DNA of 35,238 nt from Verrucomicrobiota bacterium (GCA_019236675.1 JAFAIO010000361.1:1-35238), one strand, 5' to 3'; counted from the stretch's first letter, positions 6,877 through 15,907 are shown. The notes: generated by a model from the letters alone, not told the origin. Program-made: numbers and translations.

Positions 6877-9800
6877 ATGGCTAAATTCTTCATTAATCGG
6901 CCGATTGTTGCCATGGTGATTTCGATCATCATGACCATCGCCGGAGTGGTCGCCTTTCTCAGTCTGCCGGTCGCCCAGTATCCGAACATTGTGCCGCCCG
7001 AGATGCAGGTTAACACGACCTACGTCGGAGCGGATGCGCTGACCGTGGAGCAATCGGTTGCAACCCCGATTGAGCAACAGATGAGCGGGGTGGACAACAT
7101 GAACTACATGTACTCCACCAATGCAAACAACGGGGCTATGCGTCTAGTGGTTAATTTTAATGTCGCCACCGATCCGAACACCGATCAGGTGCTCACCCAA
7201 ATGCGGCAATCCCAAGCCGAATCTCAATTACCCTCGGATGTCCGCAACTATGGAGTCACCGTGGTAAAATCAACGTCGGCGCCGTTGATGGTGGTTACCC
7301 TGACGTCACCCAGCGGGCTTTATGACTCAATCTTTCTCGCTAACTACGCCTACATCAACCTGGTCGATGCAATGACCCGGGTGCCCGGCATTGCGAGTGT
7401 TACGGTCTTTGGCGCGGGCCAATATGCGACACGGATCTGGGTCGATCCGAATAAGTTGGCCAGTCTCAATATTACCGTGCCGGAAATCGTCGCTGCGATT
7501 AATGCGCAGAACACGGTGAATCCGGCCGGCCAGATCGGGGCGGAACCGATTCCTCCGGGCCAACCCTTTACCAATACAGTCAGAGCACAGGGGCGGCTGG
7601 TTACCGAGGAAGACTTCGCCAACATTGTTCTGCGTTCAAATGTGAGCGGAGCCTATGTCCGCATCAAGGATGTCGCCCGGGTTGAACTCGGTGCTCAGAC
7701 CTATGCGCAGAACAGCCGGGTCAATGGTAAACCCGGCGCGGTTTTGGGTCTTTACCAATTGCCTGGAACCAACGCCATTAAGGCGGTCGAAGGCGTCCGT
7801 AAACTAATGGAAGAGCTGAAGCAGCGCTTTCCGAACGGGTTGGAGTACGATGTGGCCCTCGACACAACCGCCGCTGTCACCGAAGGCATTCACGACATTT
7901 ATAAGACACTGGTTGAGGCGATGATCCTGGTTATTGTGGTCGTCTTTGTATTCTTGCAGGGATGGCGGGCCACCTTGATCCCGCTACTCGCTGTGCCAGT
8001 CTCATTGGTCGGAACCTTCATGGTTTTCCCGCTTCTCGGTTTCTCCGTTAACACGCTCTCGTTACTAGGGCTCGTCTTAGCAATCGGCTTGGTGGTGGAT
8101 GATGCCATCGTGGTGGTCGAAGCGGTCGAGCATCACATCGAACATGGGCTTGCTCCCAAGGCAGCTACCTTGAAAGCAATGGAAGAAGTCTCGGGTCCAG
8201 TCATCGCCATTGCCTTAATCTTGGCCGCTGTTTTTATTCCGACTGCCTTTGTCCCGGGAATCACGGGCCGGCTCTACCAACAGTTTGCTCTGACCATTGC
8301 AATATCGGTTATTATCTCTGCGTTTAACGCCTTGACCCTTAGTCCGGCTCTGTCCGGCCTCCTGTTACGGCCGAAGAAGGAATCTCGCGGGCCCCTCGGT
8401 TTCTTGTTTAATGGCTTCAATTCCGGCTTCTTAAAGGCAACGCACGGATACGTGGGTGTGTGCCGAATTTTAATCCGGCGAAGCATCGTGGCCGTGCTTT
8501 TGCTGGCTCTGATCTTGGTTGGGACCGGATGGCTCGGAAAGCGAATCCCGGTCGGCTTTTTGCCTGATGAGGACCAAGGCTATCTCTATGCCAACCTGTC
8601 GTTGCCGGATGCCGCTTCGCTCGAACGAACCGACAATGCAGCAAAGCAGGTGGAGAAAATTTTGTTGAACATCCCAGGTGTCGAAAAGGTAACCACCGTC
8701 TCCGGTTACAGCCTGCTGAGCAGCGTTACCAGCACCTACAATGCGTTCTTCTTCGTAACGCTCAAGGAATGGAAAGAGCGAAAGAGTCCGGAAGAACATA
8801 TTGAACATATCATCGCCTCGGCCAATCGAGCGTTGACGGGGTTAGTCGAGGGACGCGCCTTCGTGTTTCCGCCGCCGGCGATTCCGGGCATCGGCACTTC
8901 CGGTGGAGTGACGTTCATGCTTGAAGACCGGTCTGGACAAGATGTCCCTTACTTGGCCCAGCAAACCAAAATTTTCATGGAAGAGGCCGCAAAATGCCCC
9001 GAGATCGCCCGAATCACCACGACCTTTATTCCAGCAGTGCCGCAGGTATATGCAAAAGTCGATCGGGACAAGGTATTGAAGCAAGGAGTCGATCTGTCGA
9101 ATGTGTATAAGACTCTCCAGACCTTTATGGGCGGGTTGTTTGTGAACTATTTCAACCGTTTTGGCCGGCAGTGGCAGGTATACGTACAAGCAGAAGGAAC
9201 CTATCGAACGGATGCGGATAATATCGGGCAATTCTTCGTGAAGAACACGAAGGGTGATCCGGTCCCGATGTCCGCCTTTGTGAACATGGAACCAGCCTAT
9301 GGCCCAGAGTTTACCCAGCGTTACAACTTGTACCGATGCACGCAGCTGAACATCACTGCTAAACCAGGATTTACTTCGCTGCAGGCGATGAAAGCGTTGG
9401 AAGAAGTCTTTGCCAGCAAAATGCCCAAAACGATGGGGTACGATTACCTGGGCATGTCATATCAGGAGAAGGTCGCCCAACAGGGAGTGTCGCCCTCGGT
9501 GATCTTCGGACTCTCCCTGCTATTTGTCTTTTTGATCCTCGCCGCTCAATATGAAAGTTGGGCCTTGCCCATTAGCGTCCTCATCTGCACTCCCATCGCG
9601 GTTTTTGGAGCATTCGTGACTCTGGCTGGAAGGCAATTAGACAACAACGTCTACGCACAAATCGGACTAGTGATGTTAATCGGGCTTGCCGCAAAGAACG
9701 CGATTCTCATCGTTGAGTTTGCCCGGGCCGAACTCCACAAAGGCCGGCCGCTTATCGATGCGGCCTTGGAGGGAGCGCGACTCCGATTACGCCCGATTCT

Positions 9801-10053
9801 AATGACGTCGTTTGCCTTCATCCTCGGTTGTGTTCCTCTCTGGACCGCCGAGGGCGCGGGAGCAGTCTCACGTCAAGTCATCGGGACCGCCGTGATCGGC
9901 GGCATGTTAGCCGCTTCCTTCATCGCGATCTTTGTGATTCCAGCCATGTTCTATCTGGTCGAGAAATTTACCTCTCGAGGTGAAAAGCCGAAGCCCGAAG
10001 TGCCCACATTAGAAACGGCCGCTCCGCGGTCAGCCGGCACGACTGAGACTTGA
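6877..10053 (+). CDS. RND multidrug efflux permease, AcrB/MexB (HAE1) family
   Basis: This proton-driven inner-membrane pump is 1058 aa long, close to E. coli AcrB (1049). It begins with the typical MAKFFINRPIVAMVISI. TM4 carries the proton-relay pair D408-D409 (GLVVDDAIVVVE), and TM10 carries K940 (GLAAKNAILIVEFA), matching the AcrB D407/D408/K940 triad. Two large periplasmic loops lie at about 30-335 and 565-870. These features support a functional drug/proton antiporter rather than a heavy-metal-type pump. It follows the adaptor by 17 bases. No TolC-like channel gene follows, so the complex presumably uses one encoded elsewhere. The stop codon overlaps the first bases of an inverted repeat that could end transcription. 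Confidence 0.97.
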   Translation: MAKFFINRPIVAMVISIIMTIAGVVAFLSLPVAQYPNIVPPEMQVNTTYVGADALTVEQSVATPIEQQMSGVDNMNYMYSTNANNGAMRLVVNFNVATDPNTDQVLTQMRQSQAESQLPSDVRNYGVTVVKSTSAPLMVVTLTSPSGLYDSIFLANYAYINLVDAMTRVPGIASVTVFGAGQYATRIWVDPNKLASLNITVPEIVAAINAQNTVNPAGQIGAEPIPPGQPFTNTVRAQGRLVTEEDFANIVLRSNVSGAYVRIKDVARVELGAQTYAQNSRVNGKPGAVLGLYQLPGTNAIKAVEGVRKLMEELKQRFPNGLEYDVALDTTAAVTEGIHDIYKTLVEAMILVIVVVFVFLQGWRATLIPLLAVPVSLVGTFMVFPLLGFSVNTLSLLGLVLAIGLVVDDAIVVVEAVEHHIEHGLAPKAATLKAMEEVSGPVIAIALILAAVFIPTAFVPGITGRLYQQFALTIAISVIISAFNALTLSPALSGLLLRPKKESRGPLGFLFNGFNSGFLKATHGYVGVCRILIRRSIVAVLLLALILVGTGWLGKRIPVGFLPDEDQGYLYANLSLPDAASLERTDNAAKQVEKILLNIPGVEKVTTVSGYSLLSSVTSTYNAFFFVTLKEWKERKSPEEHIEHIIASANRALTGLVEGRAFVFPPPAIPGIGTSGGVTFMLEDRSGQDVPYLAQQTKIFMEEAAKCPEIARITTTFIPAVPQVYAKVDRDKVLKQGVDLSNVYKTLQTFMGGLFVNYFNRFGRQWQVYVQAEGTYRTDADNIGQFFVKNTKGDPVPMSAFVNMEPAYGPEFTQRYNLYRCTQLNITAKPGFTSLQAMKALEEVFASKMPKTMGYDYLGMSYQEKVAQQGVSPSVIFGLSLLFVFLILAAQYESWALPISVLICTPIAVFGAFVTLAGRQLDNNVYAQIGLVMLIGLAAKNAILIVEFARAELHKGRPLIDAALEGARLRLRPILMTSFAFILGCVPLWTAEGAGAVSRQVIGTAVIGGMLAASFIAIFVIPAMFYLVEKFTSRGEKPKPEVPTLETAAPRSAGTTET

Positions 10054-10213
10054 AGGATTCGCCTGCGGCTCATCCTTATGACAAATGACAGATTACAGAT
10101 GACAAATACGGGCTGCCCGCCTCCATCTGGAACCTCTGCTCGCCGGATAAGAGCCCCTATCTTTCATTTGTCATTTGTCATAAGTCAAAAGGATGAGCCT
10201 CGGGCGAATCCTT
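10053..10213. repeat. 161-bp inverted repeat with TGACAAATGACA arms
   Basis: The left arm (10053-10094) reads AAGGATTCGCC.GCGGCTCATCCTT followed by ATGACAAATGACAGAT. The right arm (10159-10213) is its imperfect reverse complement, with a few extra bases. The loop is about 65 bp. The left arm begins inside the RND pump stop codon, and the right arm ends 6 bases before the preferred GTG of the next gene. The inner TGACAAATGACA part also occurs in a separate hairpin at 34380-34425. The size and terminal symmetry suit a MITE-like element or a strong terminator; no flanking duplication was established. Confidence 0.85.
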
Positions 10214-10218
10214 TCGCG

Positions 10219-10728
10219 GTGCGCTCGCTGCTTGTCATCGCCAGTATCATGCTCTTGTCGGTTTCTGCTTTTGCCGCCTCCGATTTTAACGGGGAATGGG
10301 CGGTTGATCTTCGCTCGTCCGCCTCTCCGGAACCGATTCTTAAACGTCTGGGTGCCTCGTGGATAGAACGCCAGCTTGGTGGAGTGGTGCAGATGCAGGC
10401 CACCTACAAGCAAACCCCGGATATATTAAGCGTCACGTTGCGCGGTCCCGGATTTAACAGAACGGATGTAATGCGCATCAATAATCAACCTGAGACCAAA
10501 CAAGATAGTCGCACCGGGAAATACACCATCCGTACCTTCTGGGCCGCCAATGGTACCCAACTCAACTCGGCCATTTTTTTTCGCACCAAAGATTCGCGCG
10601 ATGCGCAACTGACAATTGTCCGCCAGCTGGCCGACGGAGGGAAGACACTGACCCTCAACGGTACATTGAAAATAGCAGGTGAAGCACAGACATACACTCT
10701 ACGACGGGTCTGGCGAAGGCGCAGTTAG
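10219..10728 (+). CDS. Small exported protein of unknown function, 169 aa
   Basis: From the GTG at 10219 the protein starts with a good signal peptide (RSLLVIASIMLLSVSAFAAS, cleaved after AFA). A beta-rich domain follows: FNGEWAVDLRSS, then VTLRGPGFNRTDVMRINN, KYTIRTFWAANGTQL and a C-terminal YTLRRVWRRR. It looks like a lipocalin-like beta-barrel fold, but this is only an impression and I recognise no named family. An in-frame ATG at 10078 would add 47 residues encoded by the inverted repeat. That would bury the signal peptide, so I reject it. The gene lies between the RND pump and a converging membrane-protein gene and has no clear operon partner. Confidence 0.7.
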   Translation: MRSLLVIASIMLLSVSAFAASDFNGEWAVDLRSSASPEPILKRLGASWIERQLGGVVQMQATYKQTPDILSVTLRGPGFNRTDVMRINNQPETKQDSRTGKYTIRTFWAANGTQLNSAIFFRTKDSRDAQLTIVRQLADGGKTLTLNGTLKIAGEAQTYTLRRVWRRRS

Positions 10729-10731
10729 AAG

Positions 10732-10904
10732 AAGGTTAATATCCGCAGATTACACAGATTAGCGCAGATTTCGCTCGCCGGGCTCCGTTGCTACCGGAGT
10801 TACGTAGAGCGCGATCGAGCCAGAAAGATATTTTAGCGATGAGGCGTGACCAAGCCCAACAGTAGAATCTGCGTTAATCTGTGTAATCTGCGGATATTAA
10901 CCTT
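10732..10904. repeat. 173-bp inverted repeat with 39-bp near-perfect arms
   Basis: The left arm (10732-10770) and right arm (10866-10904) are reverse complements over 39 bp with one mismatch. They carry TTAATATCCGCAGATTACAC and CAGATTARCGCAGATT. The loop is 95 bp. The element fills the space between two converging genes (stops at 10728 and 10924), so it could act as a bidirectional terminator. The size and clean arms also suit a MITE-like repeat. A degraded fragment with similar words (GATTACACAG) lies at about 24339-24353. Confidence 0.9.
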
Positions 10905-10923
10905 CCGTCCCTCCGGATTCGTC

Positions 10924-11643
10924 CTACCGGTGCTCGGCGGACCCCTTCCGAGCGGCTAATTTGTTGATCAAGTCAATCATCTCCTGATGTGCCGGCGCGT
11001 TCCGGTCGCCTAGCTCATCCAGCGAGTGGGTCTCGGTTAGCCTGCTTAGCTTGACCAACGCTCGAACCCGTTCACGGCGCCTAAGTTTTAACTCTGATGA
11101 TCGCCGGGTAAAAAGTATTTTTGCCAGTTCGCCGCTGCCGAACAGAGAGTTTAACTCGGCCGCAACTACGTAAATCAGAAATAAAATGAATACCCAGATC
11201 TGGATCGCAATAAACCGGTTCCAAGAGAAGTGATTTGCAACATAGTCGGGGATTCCGCCGATGGTTCCCCCCGTCAACCAGTATTTAACCAGTTTCTCGA
11301 CGATCCGTACTACTAAGACCACCGCGCAATAAATAAGGGTCTTGAAGAGAACCGGCTGTACAATCGGCGCGGTATCGAACCGGCGAAAGAAAGGCAAGTG
11401 GTTCGCTACCAGAACCGCTTTGCCGACTATCAATGCGGACAAGGTCACGATCATGAAGTTGGCAAAGTGGATCAAGTAGTCAGCGAGAATCAGTTGCGTT
11501 GTCAATACGATGACGTTGAAGCCCACCACAAAGAACAGCGTCGGAGGCAACACTTCCCGAAGCTGCTTGACCACAAATCTGATAAAACGTGACTTGGGAG
11601 CAATCGAGTCCCCCGGAGCACCTGTTGTCACTGGGCTTTTCAC
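10924..11643 (-). CDS. Four-TM membrane protein of unknown function
   Basis: This 239-aa protein starts at a GTG (11643). It has four predicted membrane segments, at about 35-55, 60-80, 98-116 and 143-163. A charged cytoplasmic tail follows (about 175-239: RRSSELKLRRRERVRALVKLSRL, then an acidic helix, DLINKLAARKG). I do not recognise the family. It lies 16 bases downstream of glgX on the same strand and is probably co-transcribed with it. Nothing in the sequence links it to glycogen metabolism. Confidence 0.75.
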   Translation of the reverse strand: MKSPVTTGAPGDSIAPKSRFIRFVVKQLREVLPPTLFFVVGFNVIVLTTQLILADYLIHFANFMIVTLSALIVGKAVLVANHLPFFRRFDTAPIVQPVLFKTLIYCAVVLVVRIVEKLVKYWLTGGTIGGIPDYVANHFSWNRFIAIQIWVFILFLIYVVAAELNSLFGSGELAKILFTRRSSELKLRRRERVRALVKLSRLTETHSLDELGDRNAPAHQEMIDLINKLAARKGSAEHR

Positions 11644-11659
11644 GAAATCTGCGCAATAG

Positions 11660-13744
11660 TCAGAGAGGCGTGCCCCCTACCCGATTTTCAAAAATTAGCA
11701 CGGAGCGCGGCTGTACTCGCCACGTCGCCGATACCACGGGGCGTTGATTCGCTGGTAAGAAAATTCCACTGTTTGCATGCTCAAATGTGTCGACCGCTAG
11801 ATACCAATTCCTGTCTGCTATTGTTGGCAGGGGTACCTCTATGCTGAGGTCGGCCATATTGAGAATCACATGAAGGTCTTCTTCGTGCACGGTCACACCG
11901 GCGATGGTGTAGGCAAGGAACTGGGTTGAGCCATCGTGCCAAGCTGGTTCATTTAGCCGTATTCCATGCCAGGTGATGTCCAGGATATCCCGGCCGGGTA
12001 CGGGCCTGCCGGTAAAAAAAGCGTTGCGGATAAGACTTGGATGCCGCCGTCGCAACCCAATCGTACCGCGGACAAACTCGAACATGCTCTGTTCTGTCTG
12101 GACCAAGCGCCAATCAAGCCAGGAAAGCTCGTTGTCCTGACACCATGCATTATTGTTCCCGTGCTGAGTCCGCAGAATCTCGTCGCCAGCCATCAACATC
12201 GGGACACCACGACTGGCCATCAAAATCGCGATAAAGTTCTTCGCCTGACGACAGCGAAGAGTGTTGACTCCGGCATCGTCGGTTTCGCCTTCAGCGCCGC
12301 AGTTCCAACTCAAGTTTTCGTTGCTACCATCCCGGTTCTCTTCGCCGTTAGCCTCATTGTGCTTACAATTGTAACTGACCAGGTCACGAAGCGTGAAACC
12401 ATCATGACAAGTAATGAAATTGATGCTGTTGTCCGGTAAACGTCCGTCGTCGGCGTAGAGTTCACTGCTCCCCGCAATGCAGCTGGCCACCTCACCAATT
12501 ATGCCACGGTCACCGCGTACGAATCTGCGGATTACATCACGATAACGACCATTCCATTCGGTCCAAGAGAGTCCCGGGAACCCGCCCACGTGGTAAAGAC
12601 CGCTGGCATCCCAGGCTTCGGCAATCAGAGGCAGACGTGCAAGCGTCCGCGAAAGCTCGATATCCCACGGCAGGGGTGGATGCGCTAGTGGCGTACCGTC
12701 TTCGCCACGCACAAAAACGCTCGCCAAATCGAAGCGGAATCCATCCACTCCCATCTCTTCCACCCACCATTCGAGACAATTAACGATAAAACGCGTCACG
12801 AGCGGGTGGTTGCAATTGATCGTGTTGCCGCAGCCTGAGTAGTTACTGTAGCGACGCGGGTCAGCCGGATCGAGAAGATAAAAGGTATCGTTGGCAAAGC
12901 CCTTGAAGTTGATGATAGGCCCATCGGCCCCACCCTCGGCGGTATGATTAAAAACAACGTCCAGAATGACTCGGATACCAGCCGCATGTAATGCGTCGAC
13001 CAGCTCACGAAACTCATTTCGGCTGGTGCCGTGGTCGGGTCTCACACAGAAATGCGGATGCGGACTAAAGAAACTGTGCGGGCTGTATCCCCAATAATTG
13101 GTCAGGCTTCGAGCGGCCACCGCCGGCGGTACATCTTGCGCATCAAAGGCCATGACCGGCAGCAGTTCTACATGAGTGACACCTAGCTCCTGCAGATACG
13201 GAATCTTCTCTATCATCCCCGAAAACGTACCTGGGTGTTGCACTCCGGACGAAGGGTGGCGAGTGAAACCACCTACATGCAGCTCGTAGATTACAGCCCC
13301 GTTCAAGTCCGGCGTCAGTGGTGACTTTCGGGACCCGACCTCGCTATCGGTGGTAACGATTGCCCGGATCGAATTATCCGCAGCGCCCGGATCGCGAATT
13401 GCCTGCTGGCGATTCCAGACCGAATCGCTCACCCCTCGAGCCCATAGGTCCACCAGCTCTCTTCCTCCGTCCACCCGCCATGTGTAATAGGCGCCAGGCC
13501 GCAGACCTTCGACAAAAACGTGCCAGAAGAAATAGGTCCGATGTATTTCCGGGTCGAGAGTAATTATCTGTAACGGCTCAGGACTATCAGCCGATGTATA
13601 AAGGAACAGCTCCACCTGCCTGGCATTCTTACTAAAAATACAAAAGTTCACCCCCTCTGCCGTCCAGGTCGCCCCCGGCATAAATCGCGTACCAGCGCGT
13701 GTATGATAAATTTTCACATCCGCACTCGCAGTCCGTATTTCCAC
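11660..13744 (-). CDS. glgX: Glycogen debranching enzyme GlgX (GH13 isoamylase type)
   Basis: This 694-aa enzyme hydrolyses alpha-1,6 branch points of (limit-dextrin) glycogen in the cytoplasm. It has an N-terminal CBM48-like domain (about 22-130: PGATWTAEGVNFCIFS) and a GH13 barrel. Region I is DVVFNH (262-267). The nucleophile is D339 in GFRFDLA, the acid/base is E376 in LIAEAWD, and the transition-state His-Asp is at 447-448 (TCHDGFTL). The GlgX/isoamylase signature NEANGEENRDG is present. It starts with GTG at 13744; an ATG 21 codons inside (MPGATW) is a possible alternative because family alignments usually begin near PGATW. The GACCTTGG motif lies 111 bases upstream of the GTG. Neighbours include a glycogen phosphorylase remnant and PFK, which suits a glycogen-use locus. 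Confidence 0.95.
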   Translation of the reverse strand: MEIRTASADVKIYHTRAGTRFMPGATWTAEGVNFCIFSKNARQVELFLYTSADSPEPLQIITLDPEIHRTYFFWHVFVEGLRPGAYYTWRVDGGRELVDLWARGVSDSVWNRQQAIRDPGAADNSIRAIVTTDSEVGSRKSPLTPDLNGAVIYELHVGGFTRHPSSGVQHPGTFSGMIEKIPYLQELGVTHVELLPVMAFDAQDVPPAVAARSLTNYWGYSPHSFFSPHPHFCVRPDHGTSRNEFRELVDALHAAGIRVILDVVFNHTAEGGADGPIINFKGFANDTFYLLDPADPRRYSNYSGCGNTINCNHPLVTRFIVNCLEWWVEEMGVDGFRFDLASVFVRGEDGTPLAHPPLPWDIELSRTLARLPLIAEAWDASGLYHVGGFPGLSWTEWNGRYRDVIRRFVRGDRGIIGEVASCIAGSSELYADDGRLPDNSINFITCHDGFTLRDLVSYNCKHNEANGEENRDGSNENLSWNCGAEGETDDAGVNTLRCRQAKNFIAILMASRGVPMLMAGDEILRTQHGNNNAWCQDNELSWLDWRLVQTEQSMFEFVRGTIGLRRRHPSLIRNAFFTGRPVPGRDILDITWHGIRLNEPAWHDGSTQFLAYTIAGVTVHEEDLHVILNMADLSIEVPLPTIADRNWYLAVDTFEHANSGIFLPANQRPVVSATWRVQPRSVLIFENRVGGTPL

Positions 13745-13844
13745 CCCGCTAATAAATGGGATAGCATCATCTTGATCGCAGCTGGCAGCTCAGCTAACCA
13801 TCCGTTGATTTTGTTCCAACTATATTTGCAGCATCGAGGTCGGA

Positions 13845-13870
13845 CAGAAATAGCACCAAGGTCTGATGCA
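13845..13870 (-). promoter_or_regulatory. GACCTTGG motif, copy 4
   Basis: On the minus strand the site reads CATCAGACCTTGGTGCTATT. The 8-mer is at 13856-13863, 111 bases upstream of the glgX GTG and in the same orientation. The second half of the palindrome is weaker here than in copies 1 and 2. A regulatory role is inferred. Confidence 0.4.
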
Positions 13871-14437
13871 GAAATCCCACGCGGGTGGAGGCGATTTTGT
13901 GGACAGTACCAGACGGGTTTGCCCATTCGGGTCGAGTCGGGATTGGTCCCGGAGGGACAGAATGATAGTAGCCAGGTATGAAATGCCTGAAAACAGGTTC
14001 AGCAAAGTCAGTCCCGTAAGGTACGGCGTGGTTCAGGTCCCGTGAATAGCTACCACGAGCCCATGAATAAATAAGCTGAGAGGCGTCCATCATACCGGTC
14101 CCTACATGCCGGATTCATGGTTATTCCCATTCCAGGCAGCCGGTATCCAGCCGAAACTTCGCGACCCACTTGCTGCCGAAAAAGCGCGGACAGTAATCAA
14201 CGCGCTCGGCGGCAAGCCAAATATCCAGCGTGTGGAAGCTTGCGCCGAGACTCGGTTACGTAGGCTACGTCGGACAAGTCGGCGCTTCTACAGGCCTTGT
14301 TCATCGATCTTTGGCGTTTTTGCGGTTTTCTTTGGTTGAATCAAACGGCCGTTCAGGAGCCTCGCCCCCCCAAACAGGGACTCTCCTCCTATCCCACACG
14401 GCTCACTGCTTACTGCTCACTGCTTACTGCTTACTGC
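13871..14437. other. Non-coding interval between glgX and the antiporter
   Basis: No credible gene is seen in this 567-bp stretch; the open frames are short, lack family resemblance and overlap each other on both strands. It holds a short palindrome ACGTAGGCTACGT (14258-14270), a GGCGAGGCTCCC-type repeat (14355-14373) and a heptamer tandem repeat (14401-14442). It is repeat-rich filler and 3' flank. Confidence 0.6.
14355..14373 (-). repeat. GGCGAGGCTCC intergenic repeat
   Basis: The minus strand reads TTGGGGGGGCGAGGCTCCTG, a diverged copy of the repeat also present near 5.47, 31.54, 31.81 and 31.92 kb. Confidence 0.6.
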
Positions 14438-14442
14438 TTACT
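14401..14442. repeat. Heptamer tandem repeat (ACTGCTT)n
   Basis: About five to six copies of the 7-mer ACTGCTT/ACTGCTC run up to the stop codon of the antiporter gene. The last copy enters the 3' end of that frame, so the repeat touches the coding end. It looks like a slippage-generated array. Confidence 0.8.
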
Positions 14443-15685
14443 CTTCCCCGCTGGGGCTATTCCTCCCCAACTCAGATCCCGATGCGGCAGCCGCGGATGG
14501 CGGCAACTTGCGCGCATAAATGCTAATACCTGGTGCTGCGCTAAGGCCGTGGGCGAAGATGCTAAGCAAGACTGTTACTATTAACGCGAGCCGGATAGTA
14601 GTCTCGCCAGGCAACTGCAATTCCTGCTGAAGGTAAACCAAGCCTAAGACAATCGATGCCAGTCCTCGCGGGCCGAACCAACCCATAAATACAACGCTGG
14701 CCAAGTTCTGCCGGGCGCCGACGAGCGCGATTGCTACTGGTAACATTCTTACCACTGTCAGGCTGAGAACCGCATAAAGCACCAGCATCAGATTGAACTG
14801 GGGCAAAGCTCGCATCGCGACTAGACCGAAGAGAAAGAAAACCGCTAAGTTAAGCAAGCGTCCCCACTCCTCGACAAACTCGACGCTGTGCTTACCGGCG
14901 TCCTTGAAGCCGATTTGCACCGCCAGGCCAGCAACAAAAGCGGCGATGAACATGCTCGCGCCGACCATCTTGGATACCTCCAAGCAGAGCAGTGGCAGCG
15001 CGACGACGGCGATACGTTGGAAGGATTCTGCGATCCACCTTCTGCGATCCGCTAGTCCGAGCAGCCAGCCACCAGCAAGGCCGATCCCTCCACCGACGAG
15101 CACTCCGTACCCGAGCTGTTCGACCATGAACTGAAGTAAGCTCGCTGCCGGACCTTCGACCTTGGCTGCAGCGAGAGCGATAAAAAACATAAGAAAGGGA
15201 ACGGAAAGACCATCATTGAGACCGGCCTCCACGTTGAGTGCTTGGCGGATGGGCATCGGTACCCGGGGACTTTCCACAATAACCTGTCCAAGGCCGGCAT
15301 CGGTTGGCGCAAGCACAGCGGAGAGAATTCCTGCTTCCCAAATCGAGAGGTGCGGAAAGACCAACCGTGCAGTCACTGCACCCAAGACGATGGTCAGCAG
15401 CATCCCTACGCTCAGCAAACGCGCGGGCAAGTTCCCGATGCGCCGTAGTATGTTCAGGTCCGCGTGACTGGCATCTGTGAAAAGCAGGAGCACCAGACCA
15501 ATTTCTGAGAGCCGAAACAAAACCTCCTGATTAATACCAGCGGCAAGAATCCCCGGCCAGGTAAGAAACAGAAGCATTCCGGCGACGGTAAAAAGGATCG
15601 GCCCGGTAAAGATTGTCTTCTCAAGTTGTCCGGAGACTAAGCAGTAAAGAAACAGGAGCGCGAGGAAGATGGATAGCGACATCAT
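14438..15685 (-). CDS. CPA1/NhaP-type cation:proton antiporter
   Basis: This inner-membrane Na+ or K+/H+ exchanger has 415 aa and about 12 membrane segments. The core shows LAPTDAGLG (D129) and the family signature VEAGLNDGLSVP with N157-D158, the Asn-Asp pair typical of electroneutral CPA1 antiporters. I chose the ATG at 15685 (MMSLSIFLALLF): it places the first TM at the N-terminus and has AAGGA about ten bases upstream. The frame also opens at a GTG at 15742, which would add 19 polar residues. The C-terminus is short, with no RCK/TrkA domain, so nucleotide gating is unlikely. A GACCTTGG motif lies 103 bases upstream of the chosen start, which supports it weakly. Confidence 0.92.
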   Translation of the reverse strand: MMSLSIFLALLFLYCLVSGQLEKTIFTGPILFTVAGMLLFLTWPGILAAGINQEVLFRLSEIGLVLLLFTDASHADLNILRRIGNLPARLLSVGMLLTIVLGAVTARLVFPHLSIWEAGILSAVLAPTDAGLGQVIVESPRVPMPIRQALNVEAGLNDGLSVPFLMFFIALAAAKVEGPAASLLQFMVEQLGYGVLVGGGIGLAGGWLLGLADRRRWIAESFQRIAVVALPLLCLEVSKMVGASMFIAAFVAGLAVQIGFKDAGKHSVEFVEEWGRLLNLAVFFLFGLVAMRALPQFNLMLVLYAVLSLTVVRMLPVAIALVGARQNLASVVFMGWFGPRGLASIVLGLVYLQQELQLPGETTIRLALIVTVLLSIFAHGLSAAPGISIYARKLPPSAAAASGSELGRNSPSGEE

Positions 15686-15731
15686 AGGCGCCCAATCCTT
15701 GTTACTCGGACCTGTAAAATCATGATCAGAA

Positions 15732-15749
15732 GCCGGTTCCACAACCGGC
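15732..15749. other. Perfect hairpin GCCGGTT-CCAC-AACCGGC
   Basis: A seven-bp perfect stem with a four-base loop lies just upstream of the preferred antiporter start. It spans the alternative GTG at 15742. It could be a leader hairpin affecting translation, or simply a chance palindrome. Confidence 0.4.
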
Positions 15750-15780
15750 AGACCAAGCTAATTCCGCAGAGCATTCGCCG

Positions 15781-15803
15781 ATATTGCCCCAAGGTCCGAT
15801 ACC
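15781..15803 (-). promoter_or_regulatory. GACCTTGG motif, copy 3
   Basis: On the minus strand the site reads TATCGGACCTTGGGGCAATA. The 8-mer is at 15789-15796. It is 103 bases upstream of the antiporter start (15685) and 111 bases upstream of the divergent phosphorylase remnant (15908), so it could serve either gene. A regulatory role is inferred. Confidence 0.42.
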
Positions 15804-15907
15804 CATTTCCGGTGGAAGCGAATAACCTCATTCCAGCGGATGCTGGTGGTTAAAGAATTACCCGGAAAGCGACAATTCGAACCTAAAACCTGCGTTCACT
15901 TTCTCAA

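Noticed and set aside
10078-10218. ATG-led N-terminal extension of the small exported protein
   Set aside because: It would be encoded by the arms and loop of an inverted repeat and would bury the signal peptide; the GTG at 10219 is preferred.
13794-14093. A 99-aa minus-strand frame upstream of glgX
   Set aside because: No family likeness; it overlaps other spurious frames and covers the GACCTTGG motif.
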